Below are positions 52,815 through 61,386 of a stretch of DNA of 64,000 nt, one piece after another; the first letter of the stretch is position 1, and the number at the start of each line of letters is the position of its first letter. The stretch covers positions 88,591,766-88,655,765 of the forward strand of contig CM068382.1 of assembly GCA_034770075.1 (NCBI GenBank). Reading direction: 5' to 3'. Below the pieces are notes generated by a model, which ran no database searches, was not told the origin of the DNA, and saw only the letters and a list, made by a program, of their open reading frames with translations. Source of the stretch: Aralia elata (Eukaryota; Streptophyta; Magnoliopsida; Apiales; Araliaceae). The position numbers were made by a program, and so were the translations under genes.

Positions 52815-54554
52815 AATCTTCCCTTTAAAATAATGTGTGATGCAAGCAATTATGCAGTCGGAGCTGTTTTGGGCCAAAGAGTTGACAAAGTTGTCCATGC
52901 CATCTATTATGCCTCTAGAACATTGAATGCAGCTCAGATTAACTACTCGACAACAGAAAAAGAACTTTTGTCTGTTGTTTTTGCTTTAGATAAATTTCGA
53001 TCTTATTTACTTGGCACTAAAGTTGTAGTTTATTCTGACCATGCAGCTCTCATGTATTTGTTAACCAAGAAGGACTCTAAACCCAGGATTATCAGATGGA
53101 TTCTGTTGTTGCAGGAATTTGACTTGGAAATCAAGGATAAGAAGGGAGCGGATAACTTGGTAGCAGATCACTTGAGTAGACTGGTGAGAGATGAGGAGGC
53201 ACTACCATTATATGATTCCTTTCTGAATGAGCATCTCTTTTCTATTCAGGAGGAATTGCCTTGGTATGCTAATATTGTTAATTATTTAGCAAGTGCGTAT
53301 ATTCCCAATGAATTTTCTAAAAACCAAAAGGATAAGCTTAGGAGTGATGCTAGACATTATGTTTGGGATGATCCATATCTGTGGAAATTTTGTGCTGATC
53401 AGATAATCCGTAGATGTGTGCCTAATACTGAAACATTGTCTATTCTAACTTTTTGTCATTCCTATACTTGTGGAGGTCATTTTGGACCAAAACGGACTGC
53501 TCATAAGGTTTTAGAAAGTGGTTTTTATTGGCCAACAATTTTTAGAGACTCATATCTATTTTGTAAATCATGCGAGAATTGTCAACGAACAGGTAATATA
53601 TCACATAGAAATCAAATGCCACAAACTCCCATTTTAATTGTTGAGATTTTTGATGTTTGGGGTATTGATTTTATGGGACCTTTTCCTGTTTCTCATGGTA
53701 ATATTTACATTCTCTTGGTTGTCGACTATGTTTCTAAATGGGTGGAAGCTAAAGCCACCAGGACTGATGATTCTAAAGTTGTTGCAGATTTTGTCAAAAC
53801 TAACATATTTGTCAGATTTGGAACGCCTAGAGCTATCATCAGCGATAAAGGAACTCACTTTTGCAACAGGATGTTAGCAGCACTTTTCAGGAAATATAAT
53901 GTTTTGCATAAGATTTCTACATCTTATCATCCGCACAGCAATGGTCATGCTGAAGTATCCAACCGTGAAGTGAAATCCATTTTGGAAAAGGTCGTCAAGC
54001 CAAGCAGAAAAGATTGGAGTCTGCGGTTAGAAGATGCATTGTGGGCGTATAGAACTGCGTACAAAACCCCTATTGGTATGTCTCCGTACAGATTGGTTTT
54101 TGGGAAGCCATGTCATTTACCCGTGGAATTAGAACATAGAGCTTTTTGGGCGATCAAGCAATGTAATATGAGTTTGGATGACGCGGGAATGCATAGGAAG
54201 TTTCAGCTACAAGAACTTGAAGAGATGAGGAATGAAGCATATGAGAGTTCTAGACTTTACAAGAATAAGACAAAGGCCTTCCATGACAAGCCGATTTTGA
54301 GGAAAGATTTCACCGTTGGACAACAAGTTCTCCTATTCAATTCGAGGCTGAAGTTATTTCCAGGTAAGTTGCGCTCTCGTTGGGAAGGTCCATTTGTTAT
54401 TACTAATGTGTTCTCTCATGGTGCTATAGATATACAGAATCCAAAGACAGGGAAAGTATTCAAGGTCAATGGACATAGGCTGAAACCTTTCCGTGAAGGA
54501 TTTTCGATGGAGAGTGTGGAGATGATAGACCTAGTGGATCCGAGTTATGAGTGA
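52815..54554 (+). CDS. Element G RNase H and integrase
   Basis: RNase H: IMCDASNYAVGAVLGQ, TTEKELLSVVFALDKFRSYL, VYSDHAALMYLL. Integrase: zinc region CHSYTCGGHFGPKRTAH then CENCQRTGNIS; core DVWGIDFMGPF, AIISDKGTHFCN and SYHPHSNGHAEVSNREVK (D, D, E positions kept); YRTAYKTPIGMSPYRLVFGK; GPF module LFPGKLRSRWEGPF; end VNGHRLKPFREGF. TGA at 54552. Intact from the last stop to the end. Confidence 0.94.
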   Translation, partial: NLPFKIMCDASNYAVGAVLGQRVDKVVHAIYYASRTLNAAQINYSTTEKELLSVVFALDKFRSYLLGTKVVVYSDHAALMYLLTKKDSKPRIIRWILLLQEFDLEIKDKKGADNLVADHLSRLVRDEEALPLYDSFLNEHLFSIQEELPWYANIVNYLASAYIPNEFSKNQKDKLRSDARHYVWDDPYLWKFCADQIIRRCVPNTETLSILTFCHSYTCGGHFGPKRTAHKVLESGFYWPTIFRDSYLFCKSCENCQRTGNISHRNQMPQTPILIVEIFDVWGIDFMGPFPVSHGNIYILLVVDYVSKWVEAKATRTDDSKVVADFVKTNIFVRFGTPRAIISDKGTHFCNRMLAALFRKYNVLHKISTSYHPHSNGHAEVSNREVKSILEKVVKPSRKDWSLRLEDALWAYRTAYKTPIGMSPYRLVFGKPCHLPVELEHRAFWAIKQCNMSLDDAGMHRKFQLQELEEMRNEAYESSRLYKNKTKAFHDKPILRKDFTVGQQVLLFNSRLKLFPGKLRSRWEGPFVITNVFSHGAIDIQNPKTGKVFKVNGHRLKPFREGFSMESVEMIDLVDPSYE

Positions 54555-54568
54555 TTGAGGAGGATTGA

Positions 54569-54618
54569 TGTCGGGCTAACGACGTTAACCAAATGCGCTG
54601 CTTGGGAGGCAACCCAAG
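54569..54618 (+). other. Conserved twin hairpin after the G pol stop
   Basis: Hairpin I: GTCG (54570-54573), loop GGCTAA, CGAC (54580-54583). Hairpin II: CTTGGG (54601-54606), loop AGGCAA, CCCAAG (54613-54618). Confidence 0.72.
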
Positions 54619-55158
54619 ATTTCAGATTTGCTTTTCTATCCCTTTTTACTTATTTAATGGCTTTTTAGTTATTTCGCTCGTCTTTTGCATGATTGTCTTA
54701 CATTGGGGACAATGTAAGGTTTGAGTGTGGGGGAGGGGTTTAGGTTATCTAGGTTTACTCTAGGAGATTATGATCCAATGGTGCTTATCTGTGTAAAAAT
54801 TTGCTTGAGATTTTATTTGGTCAAGTTTTCAAAAGTTTTTGGTTTAGAATGAAGATTGATGCCATTGATTGAATTTGTTTGATGCTAAATTAATTGATAA
54901 ATGATGATAATGAAGTTAGGACCCATAGTTGACTGATTTAGATTGAATTGGTATTGCATGAGTACTTGAGTATGAGATACATGTTTACTTGACTGAGTTA
55001 TCTGTGGAGTTGACTTTGTGCACTGATTTCATGATTTAGAACTGTTTAACTGCTTATCTTGTTTGCAGGACCATGTGAAAAAAATTATGTAATTGGGAAT
55101 TTGAAAAAAAATTGAGAGAAAAACTGAAAAAAAACTTGTCTCAAAAGAAAGACATGTG
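54619..55158 (+). other. G 3' non-coding region, first half
   Basis: No ORF3 and no credible gene. A GTGTGGGGGAGGGG purine motif lies at about 54725, in the position of the PPT-like motif that follows pol or ORF3 in D and F. The rest is T-rich sequence without a recognisable feature. Confidence 0.5.
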
Positions 55159-55159
55159 G

Positions 55160-55323
55160 TGGGTTGAGATAGAGCGTAAAATGCACTCACCCATAAACAC
55201 GTGCAACGAGATGGAGCGTAAAACGCACTCGTTGGTGAGAAGAAAAGTGAGATGGAGCATAAAATGCACTCACTTAAGAAAAGAATGAGAAGAGGTGAAA
55301 TGGAGCATAAAATGCATTCACCT
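55160..55323 (+). other. Four tandem ATGGAGCGTAAAACGCA hairpins in element G
   Basis: Outer stems: 1) TGGG-GAG with CTC-CCCA (55160-55193, one bulged T). 2) CAACGAG with CTCGTTG (55204-55234). 3) AAGTGAG with CTCACTT (55245-55275). 4) AGGTGAA with TTCACCT (55293-55323). Inner stems are GCGT/ATGC (with a G-U pair), GCGT/ACGC, GCAT/ATGC and GCAT/ATGC. All keep the same length and the AAA loop. A minus-strand open frame across this stretch (55029-55439) is a by-product of the repeats. Confidence 0.8.
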
Positions 55324-55638
55324 AAATGAAAAAAATGGATAGCAGAAAGAAAAGAGAAAAAAAAAACATGTTCTGGTTTTGAGTCAGTGTGCACGGTTGT
55401 TGTTCCATATGACCTGAGTTGAGTATCTGTGTTAATCATAGGAGATGCATATGTAGTTTCAATTTGATTTAGAGATGTTCAGTGGGGAATGATGGGATTA
55501 TTGTTATGAGTTGATTGATGAGGTATTGATCAAATTTCTGTTGATTGGTGTTAGTATTCATGGATGCTAATTGAATTTGAACCTTTGGAAGTTTGATTGA
55601 ATGGAATTCAAATGATTTCAATATAACTTTTGTTTTAG

Positions 55639-55677
55639 TTTACACGAGGACGTGTAAAGACTAAGTGTGGGGGAATT
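55639..55677 (+). other. AGGA-loop hairpin and polypurine tract of element G
   Basis: TTTACACG (55639-55646), loop AGGA, CGTGTAAA (55651-55658): a perfect 8-bp stem quite different from the stems in D and F. Then AAGTGTGGGGGAATT (55663-55677) abuts the 3' LTR. Confidence 0.75.
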
Positions 55678-55776
55678 TGATAAGTGGATAATACTCATTT
55701 ATTTTCATTCCTTTATATTTAGTTTATTGCATGTTTTGTTGTGTTTATGCACTTATTAGATTGTTTATTGATTTCA
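55678..55776 (+). repeat. 3' LTR of element G, first 99 bases only
   Basis: It matches 47737-47835 with three substitutions or so, then breaks into E LTR sequence after GATTTCA. The remaining approximately 1.2 kb is deleted. Confidence 0.88.
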
Positions 55777-56331
55777 TGAGGCTTAATTGGATAGCTTACT
55801 ATTTTGTGAATCAGATAGAAATATAATGTTTCACCGTAGGAGCTAAAATAAGGGCTTGTACTTAAAATCAGTATAATTGTAATTTCACATAGAAATATAG
55901 TGATTTTGGTTATAGTGGTGATTACATGGTGTCTATCAAGTATGGATATTATGTAAGTAGGTCATAATGCATTGACAAATGGTTATGTCTATTTTAGTGT
56001 CCTTGGCTACTTTTCTGTGATATGTGGACTTACTAGCATGATAATGGTAATTAGATGAACTATTAAATGAAGTTAGGATCCCTTTAATTCCAGGCTTGAT
56101 ATATTTCATTAGTATTTACATAGTTAGTTATTAATTGATATAGAAATAATTTTGTCACCAAAAGTAAATCAATAGTTTAGGCAAATAAGTATAGTGATAG
56201 AACTGATGCATAGTGATTTAATTTAATCCTTTCTCTGTGGGACGATACTCTACTTCCTCTGTATTACTTGTTGATCGTGTATACTTGCACGAGTTAGAGC
56301 TCTTTTATTAAAGACTTAAAAAGAGGCAACA
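55777..56331 (+). repeat. 3' LTR of element E, 3' portion only
   Basis: It matches 28141-28695 and ends GAGGCAACA followed by the TSD CCTTA. The first approximately 775 bases of this LTR were removed in the same event that truncated G. Confidence 0.9.
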
Positions 56332-56336
56332 CCTTA
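56332..56336. repeat. TSD of element E (right copy)
   Basis: CCTTA, matching 27362-27366. Confidence 0.92.
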
Positions 56337-57330
56337 ATACCAGAGAGGGGCTTGAAGCCCAAAGCACAGGATGGGCGAATTCTGGACCAAATCTGGCGTC
56401 TAAGCTGGTTGCTTTTCATTGAGACACCCAGGTCCGCCCCGATGGCCATTGTTCGGGAATTTTATGCCAATGCTCGTGAGACCCAAAATGGCATTACTTT
56501 CATTCGGGGCAAGCAAGTCTCCTACTCTGTGCAGGCAATCAACGAGCTTTTCCGCCTGTCGTCTGCTACTGCTGAGGCCACCAACTGGGTGGTACATGAG
56601 CGCTTCGAGACTGACCTCGATGCCTTGGTGCGGGAGATGTGCCAGTCGGGCACTCAGTGGAGGACTCAGCCAGGAACCACTTTGAAGGTTCACTTCCCTC
56701 AGACAGCGCTGAACAGATATGCCAAGGCATGGTATGCCTTCATCTGCGCGAGTATTCTGCCGACCACTCATCACCAGGACGTCACCCGGGACCGAACGGT
56801 CCTCTTGCACCGCATTCTGCATGGGGAAGCATTGACGTGGGTTACATCATTCGCCACTCCATGCTTCATTTCATGCGTGCTGTCACTTCCGGTGCCATTC
56901 CACACGCTTCGATCATCACACGCCTTTGTCTTGCGGAGAAGGTGGAATGGGGCGAGGAGACCCTCCAGTTGCCCATGCTAGACATTGACAGCGCCACGAT
57001 CAGAAAGTACAATATATGGTGCGGTGGAGAGTCTCGGCCTAGTGGGTTGGGTTTTATTAGGCCAGTGAGGAGGACGTGCTTACCCCGCCAGTGCAGCAGA
57101 GGGGAGTCAGTGGACATGAGCGCGAGATGCGCCGCCTGCAGCACTGCATGGACGCGTTGCACACGAGCTTCGAGTTTCCCACATTCGGTTCCGGCATCCC
57201 TTATCCTCCGCCCGACACACCGCCTAGCGGCGCCAAGGACGATTCTTAGGGGAGTACTCTTTACCCCTTTTATCTCCAATACGGACATTGCATATTTTAA
57301 GTTTGGGGGTATTAGGCTTGCCTAGTTATT
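56337..57330 (+). pseudogene. Element D ORF3, C-terminal part
   Basis: It continues D's ORF3 in frame from 27366: IPERGLKPKAQDGR, then VREFYANARETQNGITFIRGKQVSY and RYAKAWYAFICASILPTTHH, parallel to ORF3 of F. Near 56830 a frameshift moves the homologous reading to another frame (GYIIRHSMLHFM, IPHASIITRLC, KYNIWCGG). The coiled-coil end seen in F is not clear here. An AAGTTTGGGGGT PPT-like motif follows at 57299. Env-position ORF with a PF20167-like domain; function unknown. Confidence 0.8.
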
Positions 57331-57412
57331 TGTGATGCTTTTAATTATCCATTTTTGTTTTGGTAGTTTAGTGGCTGGTTTTCGTTAATTCTTATTAATA
57401 TTTGCATAACTG

Positions 57413-57416
<4 letters not shown>

Positions 57417-57453
<37 letters not shown>
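57417..57453. repeat. (TA)n microsatellite in the D 3' region
   Basis: An uninterrupted TA repeat of about 18 units. Absent from the corresponding region of F. Confidence 0.95.
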
Positions 57454-57458
<5 letters not shown>

Positions 57459-57797
57459 ATGGTGAATTTCTCATGCATATCATATCATTTAGTTGCATGA
57501 TCCTAATATCTTGATTAGTAAACATCCTCACTTGCCTGTGATGAGAATTTTTGATATTTGCTAATTGCTAAGACTTGGGTCGAATGCCATGATATATTGC
57601 AACTCTTGTCTTGTGTTGATTATGATAGAACCGGTTAGCACGTTTTTAGTAATTCTCTCACTAAGTAGCCTAAAGATTCGCATAATTGAGTTCTGGGGGG
57701 AATTTGATGTGTTATTAATGAATGAAGCAATTGTGGGTAATGTTTGCTGAGACCACTTGTCTCTAAGTTTGGGGGAAAACTTAGTAATGCATTTGAG

Positions 57798-57828
57798 CAA
57801 CGAAATGGAGCGTAAAACGCATTCGTTG
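57798..57828 (+). other. ATGGAGCGTAAAACGCA hairpin, D copy
   Basis: Outer stem CAACGAA (57798-57804) with TTCGTTG (57822-57828); inner stem GCGT with ACGC. It directly follows another AAGTTTGGGGG motif at about 57766. Confidence 0.75.
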
Positions 57829-57892
57829 TTATATATTTAAAAAAAAAAGAAAAAAAAGAAAACATTGAATAAATGCTTGGTTAGCCTAGTTT

Positions 57893-58033
57893 TGTGGCCT
57901 TTGATATTCGAGTAAGTACGCCCTAGGGGATGTCTCTACACCTAGCGCCCTAAGACCAATTGGTTTGGGAGTCGTTGGTCGAAAGCTTGCTACATAGGTA
58001 TCATTGAAAAGCCTAAGGGAACTAGGCATTGCA
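57893..58033 (+). other. Conserved non-coding block in the D 3' region
   Basis: Counterpart of F 41820-41968: GTGGCCTTTG, TTCGAGT, CCCTAGGGGATG, TACACCTA, GCCCTAA, ACCAATTGGTTTGGGAGTC, GCCTAAGGGAACTAGGC and CATTGCAC. In D it lies after the ATGGAGCG hairpin, whereas in F it lies before it. Confidence 0.65.
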
Positions 58034-58390
58034 CAACCAAGTATCATAGTCCAATTAACCTCTAAGTCGGTCCTCAATCTAGACATAGCGTGTCTTAACA
58101 ATATCCACCCCATTTATTGTGATTGCAAGTTCGAGTATACAAATTTCCCCTAAAACATATTATGAGAATCATTTGGGTTGCTATAAGTTTGATGAATACT
58201 GCACACACACACTTTATCGTTCACTACAGGATTTGAGTTGCATGACTATCATGGTACACGAACCAAGTTTTGATGAGATGTTAGAATCTTCTGAGGCAAA
58301 ACTCATTCAGATTGTTTACTAATTGATGAGGGTCATGGTGCATTCTTAGATTATTACATTTCATTCATGTTTGCATTCATTTCATTGTAA

Positions 58391-58429
58391 TTGCTTGAGG
58401 ACAAGCAACAATTCAAGTTTGGGGGTATT
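58391..58429 (+). other. AGGA-loop hairpin and polypurine tract of element D
   Basis: TTGCTTG (58391-58397), loop AGGA, CAAGCAA (58402-58408): a perfect 7-bp stem. AAGTTTGGGGGTATT (58415-58429) abuts the 3' LTR. Confidence 0.78.
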
Positions 58430-60056
58430 TGATAAGTAGGTTTCATACCTACTTATTGGATACTATTTAGTTTCATTTATTGCTTATCTAATAGCTACTT
58501 AATACGTTTTCATGCATTTTTTCCCTTTCTTTCGGTATTGTTTCACTATTTGCATTCTATGGCTTTTGCACGGTTTTTGGGTAGTTTGACACGAGTTATG
58601 ATGCAATCATTGTTTGGGAGCTAAATGATTATTTGTTGCTTGTACAGGACACGAGAATCGAGAAATCAGGCCACAGCAGTACAGCAGCAAGACTGGCAGC
58701 CGGCGCAGCTGCGCCCAGCTTGGCCTTGTGGCCGGCGCAGCTGCGCCCCTCCTGTCCCTTCCCTGCCTCCCCGGTGCAGCTGCGCCCCTTTTGCAAAGGG
58801 CGCCGGCGCAGCTGCGCCGGTCGCCAGCCAGCCATGCAGACACGTTCCAGCCAGCGAAGCAGCACTTCCATAAAATCATGCAATGCCAGATTTTGGGGTT
58901 TTAGTGGAGCAAAACTTTATTAGTGGGAATCAGAATAAGTCAATAGAAGACAAATTATGCATGTAATATATTCAATTGAGAATTCAATTTTGAGAGAGCT
59001 TCTCTTCCACGAAAAATAGGAAGTTTACTACATTATTAGATAGAAAAAAACACTCCAGTTGAGCTTCAATTTTGCTTGGGAACTGAAGAATAGGGCTATA
59101 TGGATGCTGAATTGAAGCTTGGGAGCAAGAAATCAAGAATCAACACAACTTGGAAAATCACCAGAAATTGTAGAAACGGAAGAACGGAAATAGGGAGCTT
59201 TAATATTTTCTGTTTTTGATTAATTTTCCTATTCTATAATTATGATGATGAACCAATTGTGTAAGATGAATTCTATTATTGTTATTATGAACTAAGTTTA
59301 ATTCTTGGGATTATAATGGATCTTTTGCTTAACTGAAAATTGAAGTGCTTCCTTATTATTGCTAGTTGGTTATGAAATGAATGTCTAGCATAATCTATAC
59401 TCATTGTTTAATTGCTTGATCACCAATTACTGTGATAATTTATATGGAATTGAGAAAGGAAGTATAAATTGAGATCTAATTATGCTAGCATATGTTTATA
59501 ATTTTTACATTCCTCGTGAAGATATGATTCGTGCTTAGGATAGAGATATACCGAAGTACCATATGGGGTCATTAGAGAACTTGTACTTAAACCCTCTTGA
59601 TTGTAACTCACATAGAAATATAGTGTGTTAGTCATCTAGGGTGTTCACATTCATTCTATCAATTGTGGATTTAGTGTGATATGAATATGGTGCATCGAGA
59701 GGTGGTCATATATTTACATTCGTGTTCTTGACCAACATTCTATAATAATCAATTAGCAACAATAGGAAGCATAGAAATCTAAGTTTGCATTAAGTGAAAT
59801 TATAATCCCAAGCCCATAAAATCTGTATTTGTACAACCATAATTTGTTCTATTTTGTTCATTAGTAATCGTTAGATAATCTCATCACTAAAATCAATTGT
59901 TTAAGGAGACCGAAATAATTATAAAATCGGTGTTTGTAGTCGTAAATGCAATTCTATTCCTCGTGGAATCGATACTTTACTTACTTTATATTACTTGTGG
60001 ATCACGTACACTTGCGTGTATGAGTCGTATTTGTTATACATACAAATATCCCAACA
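58430..60056 (+). repeat. 3' LTR of element D
   Basis: 1,627 bp, the partner of 21835-23460. Palindromes at 58702-58818; one copy has changed to GGTGCAGCTGCGCC. Confidence 0.95.
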
Positions 60057-60061
60057 GTACC
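60057..60061. repeat. TSD of element D (right copy)
   Basis: GTACC, matching 21830-21834. Confidence 0.92.
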
Positions 60062-60110
60062 GTGGAGCACCGGATTCGGGTTTGAGGTACCCCTATTTGG
60101 GGACGTCACA
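60062..60110 (+). repeat. 3' LTR of element C, last 49 bases
   Basis: GTGGAGCACC...GGGACGTCACA matches the end of the 5' LTR at 17679-17727. The CCATG TSD (60111-60115) follows. Confidence 0.9.
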
Positions 60111-60115
60111 CCATG

Positions 60116-60799
60116 TATCTAAAAACTTTTCTTCAACGTACTGATAGTACCAATCTAGTGCTTCTCTTTCAAAATCCAGGATTACATATTGAATCATATC
60201 TATTTCAGTCATAGGATTTACTTTGAAAAATTCTTCATAGCCCTGAATAAATCCATATAGAGCACTGCTGGAGAAAGGAACACTATAATTCTATATTGTT
60301 GGTACTCCACTCAATTGGTCACACGAATGAGTGCTCCATGGCGAATCATGTACCATTTTAGGCTCACAAGATGAATTAATGGATTTAATTAGAATTTTGA
60401 AATGAGTGGACTTAGGAATTGTTGGTTTAGTAGTTGTTTGAATTTGAGCAATTTGAGATGCTGAAATTAATTGTTGCAATGACGAAGAAGAAGAAACTAA
60501 GTGATTTTCAGATGTTGTTTCCATAACTGAGGTACGAACAACTTGGTGATATGAATTGAAGATGTAAGGTGCAGTGCTTGGTTGATTTTCACGTAACATA
60601 AAGTAATTTGGTGCATGTCATGTGTAATTGGAGACTGGAATCAGTGATGTAGTCATAGGAGCGAAAGTTAGTGATAAATAAGTGGACAGAGAACTAGTAT
60701 TTTGGATATGGGAGTGCTGAATTGAAAAGCTAGATGCAGAAATTACCACCAATGAATCATATTCCCTTTCCCATGATCGGAAGTCGCCGAGGAACGACC
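60116..60799 (-). pseudogene. Element A gag, N-terminal part
   Basis: On the minus strand, downstream of the PBS, broken frames lead to a gag core: EEFFKVNPMTEIDMIQYVIL then DFEREALDWYYQYVEEKF, ending in DTW at the C insertion site, where 14303 continues. The upstream Ser/Thr/Gln-rich part (about 60291-60599) has its own stops. The pattern (W-Y then DTW) is that of a retrotransposon gag domain. The lineage of A cannot be set from this alone. Confidence 0.65.
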
Positions 60800-60811
60800 G
60801 CTCTGATACCA
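60800..60811 (-). other. Primer-binding site of element A (initiator tRNA-Met)
   Basis: On the minus strand TGGTATCAGAGC, a perfect 12-base match, three bases after the LTR end. Confidence 0.88.
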
Positions 60812-60814
60812 CTT

Positions 60815-61137
60815 TGTCACGATCTTGCTAGCAAAAGCTCATAACATCGTCACAGTGAATAGCTAGAGGAATTGATGCACCCATATGGTATGCTCCTAAA
60901 GGGAGATAACTTTGTGTATCTGGACTTGACATGTTAAAATAATAGGAAAAGAAGAGTACTAAAGATGAGAAAATAGCAGAAAAATTAAAAGTTAAAAGCA
61001 AGGTTTATTTCATTGATAATTTCCCTTTGCAGATTACAAGGATATATATAGGGTAATATTCTAACAAACTACATATCCTACTTGAATCATAAACCTCACA
61101 ATTGAAGTAAATTACACCCCTGCCATTACTAACTATT
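60815..61137 (-). repeat. 5' LTR of element A
   Basis: About 323 bp, the partner of 1156-1485. It ends GTGACA in sense beside the PBS. The sense start (TGTCAC in the 3' LTR) is changed here to CATCGA. Confidence 0.78.
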
Positions 61138-61386
61138 TCGATGTGCTTTGTTTTTATTTTCACATTAGAGATTGATTGATTGATTTGGGGGAGATTTTAG
61201 GTCCCTTGGGGCTTTCATCGAAAGGCCCAATAAATAAGGATTTCTCTATTGGTCCAGGTTATTTCAGGACAAGTGGATCCTTTAAGATGAAGAGGATGAG
61301 CTTCAAGAGAATGATTTAGTGTTCTTGACAGTGGGAGAGAAGATTTTGAAATTTTGGTGTAGGAAAAAAAGAATTTGAAAAGATTT
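61138..61386. other. Flanking sequence outside the retrotransposon stack
   Basis: No gene recognised. If A inserted upstream of the bHLH remnant, this would be its distal leader or promoter on the minus strand. The last nine bases (61378-61386, AAAAGATTT) are the TSD of the MULE. Confidence 0.4.

Larger units (their letters stand above)
47737..55776 (+). mobile_element. Element G: Athila-type retrotransposon without ORF3, 3' LTR truncated
   Basis: A 1,329-bp 5' LTR, tRNA-Asp PBS, one continuous gag-pol frame (49149-54554) with four stop codons, then a 1.1-kb non-coding 3' region and 99 bases of 3' LTR. The right end and the TSD were lost when the 3' LTR recombined with, or was deleted into, the 3' LTR of E at about 55776. 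No ORF3 is present. Confidence 0.9.
27367..56331 (+). mobile_element. Element E: Athila-type retrotransposon, interrupted by F and G, 3' end partly deleted
   Basis: It runs from TGATGAGTGGG to AAAGAGGCAACA with a CCTTA TSD inside ORF3 of D. Gag, protease, RT, RNase H and integrase are all present, split at 31556/44518 by F. G inserted after pol at 47736. A later deletion joins G's 3' LTR to the inside of E's 3' LTR at about 55776, so E's own 3' region (and any ORF3) is lost. Confidence 0.92.
21835..60056 (+). mobile_element. Element D: Athila-type Ty3/gypsy retrotransposon with ORF3, interrupted by E
   Basis: LTRs of 1.63 kb, a perfect tRNA-Asp PBS, gag, protease with DLGA active site, an integrase C-terminus and an env-position ORF3. 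Own length is about 9.25 kb without E. RT, RNase H and most of integrase are deleted. A palindrome, GGCGCAGCTGCGCC, recurs about 18 times across both LTRs, the gag-protease linker and the post-pol region. TSD GTACC; target is the 3' LTR of C. Confidence 0.93.
14309..60110 (+). mobile_element. Element C: Tekay/Del-type retrotransposon, RT to integrase deleted, interrupted by D
   Basis: It runs from TGTAACGATC to GGGACGTCACA with a CCATG TSD. Own sequence is about 7.6 kb: a 3.4-kb 5' LTR, PBS, upstream ORF, gag with two zinc knuckles, protease, then a jump into the 3' LTR. All of RT, RNase H and integrase plus the first approximately 2.1 kb of the 3' LTR are deleted at about 20543. LTR ends and PBS context resemble element B, so the two are relatives. 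Element D (with E, F and G inside) sits in its 3' LTR. Confidence 0.9.
1156..61137 (-). mobile_element. Element A: short-LTR retrotransposon that captured PPR and UBA1 fragments, interrupted by B and C
   Basis: Two direct copies of an approximately 325-330 bp LTR (1156-1485 and 60815-61137) bracket the region. The PBS at 60800-60811 is a perfect 12-base match to initiator tRNA-Met and sits 3 bases inside the upper LTR, fixing the minus orientation. Own sequence totals about 3.9 kb once B and C are removed: decayed gag, PPR fragment, UBA1 fragment, a short pol-end tail and the 3' LTR. The tail (about 1486-1559) contains a hairpin and purine tract as in other gypsy elements. This architecture resembles the maize element Bs1, which carries a transduced host cDNA. 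I could not confirm a TSD, and the outer 6 bases of the 5' LTR differ from the 3' LTR. Confidence 0.75.

Noticed and set aside
57417..57453. TA run as a promoter TATA element
   Set aside because: A simple (TA)n microsatellite, absent from F in the matching place.
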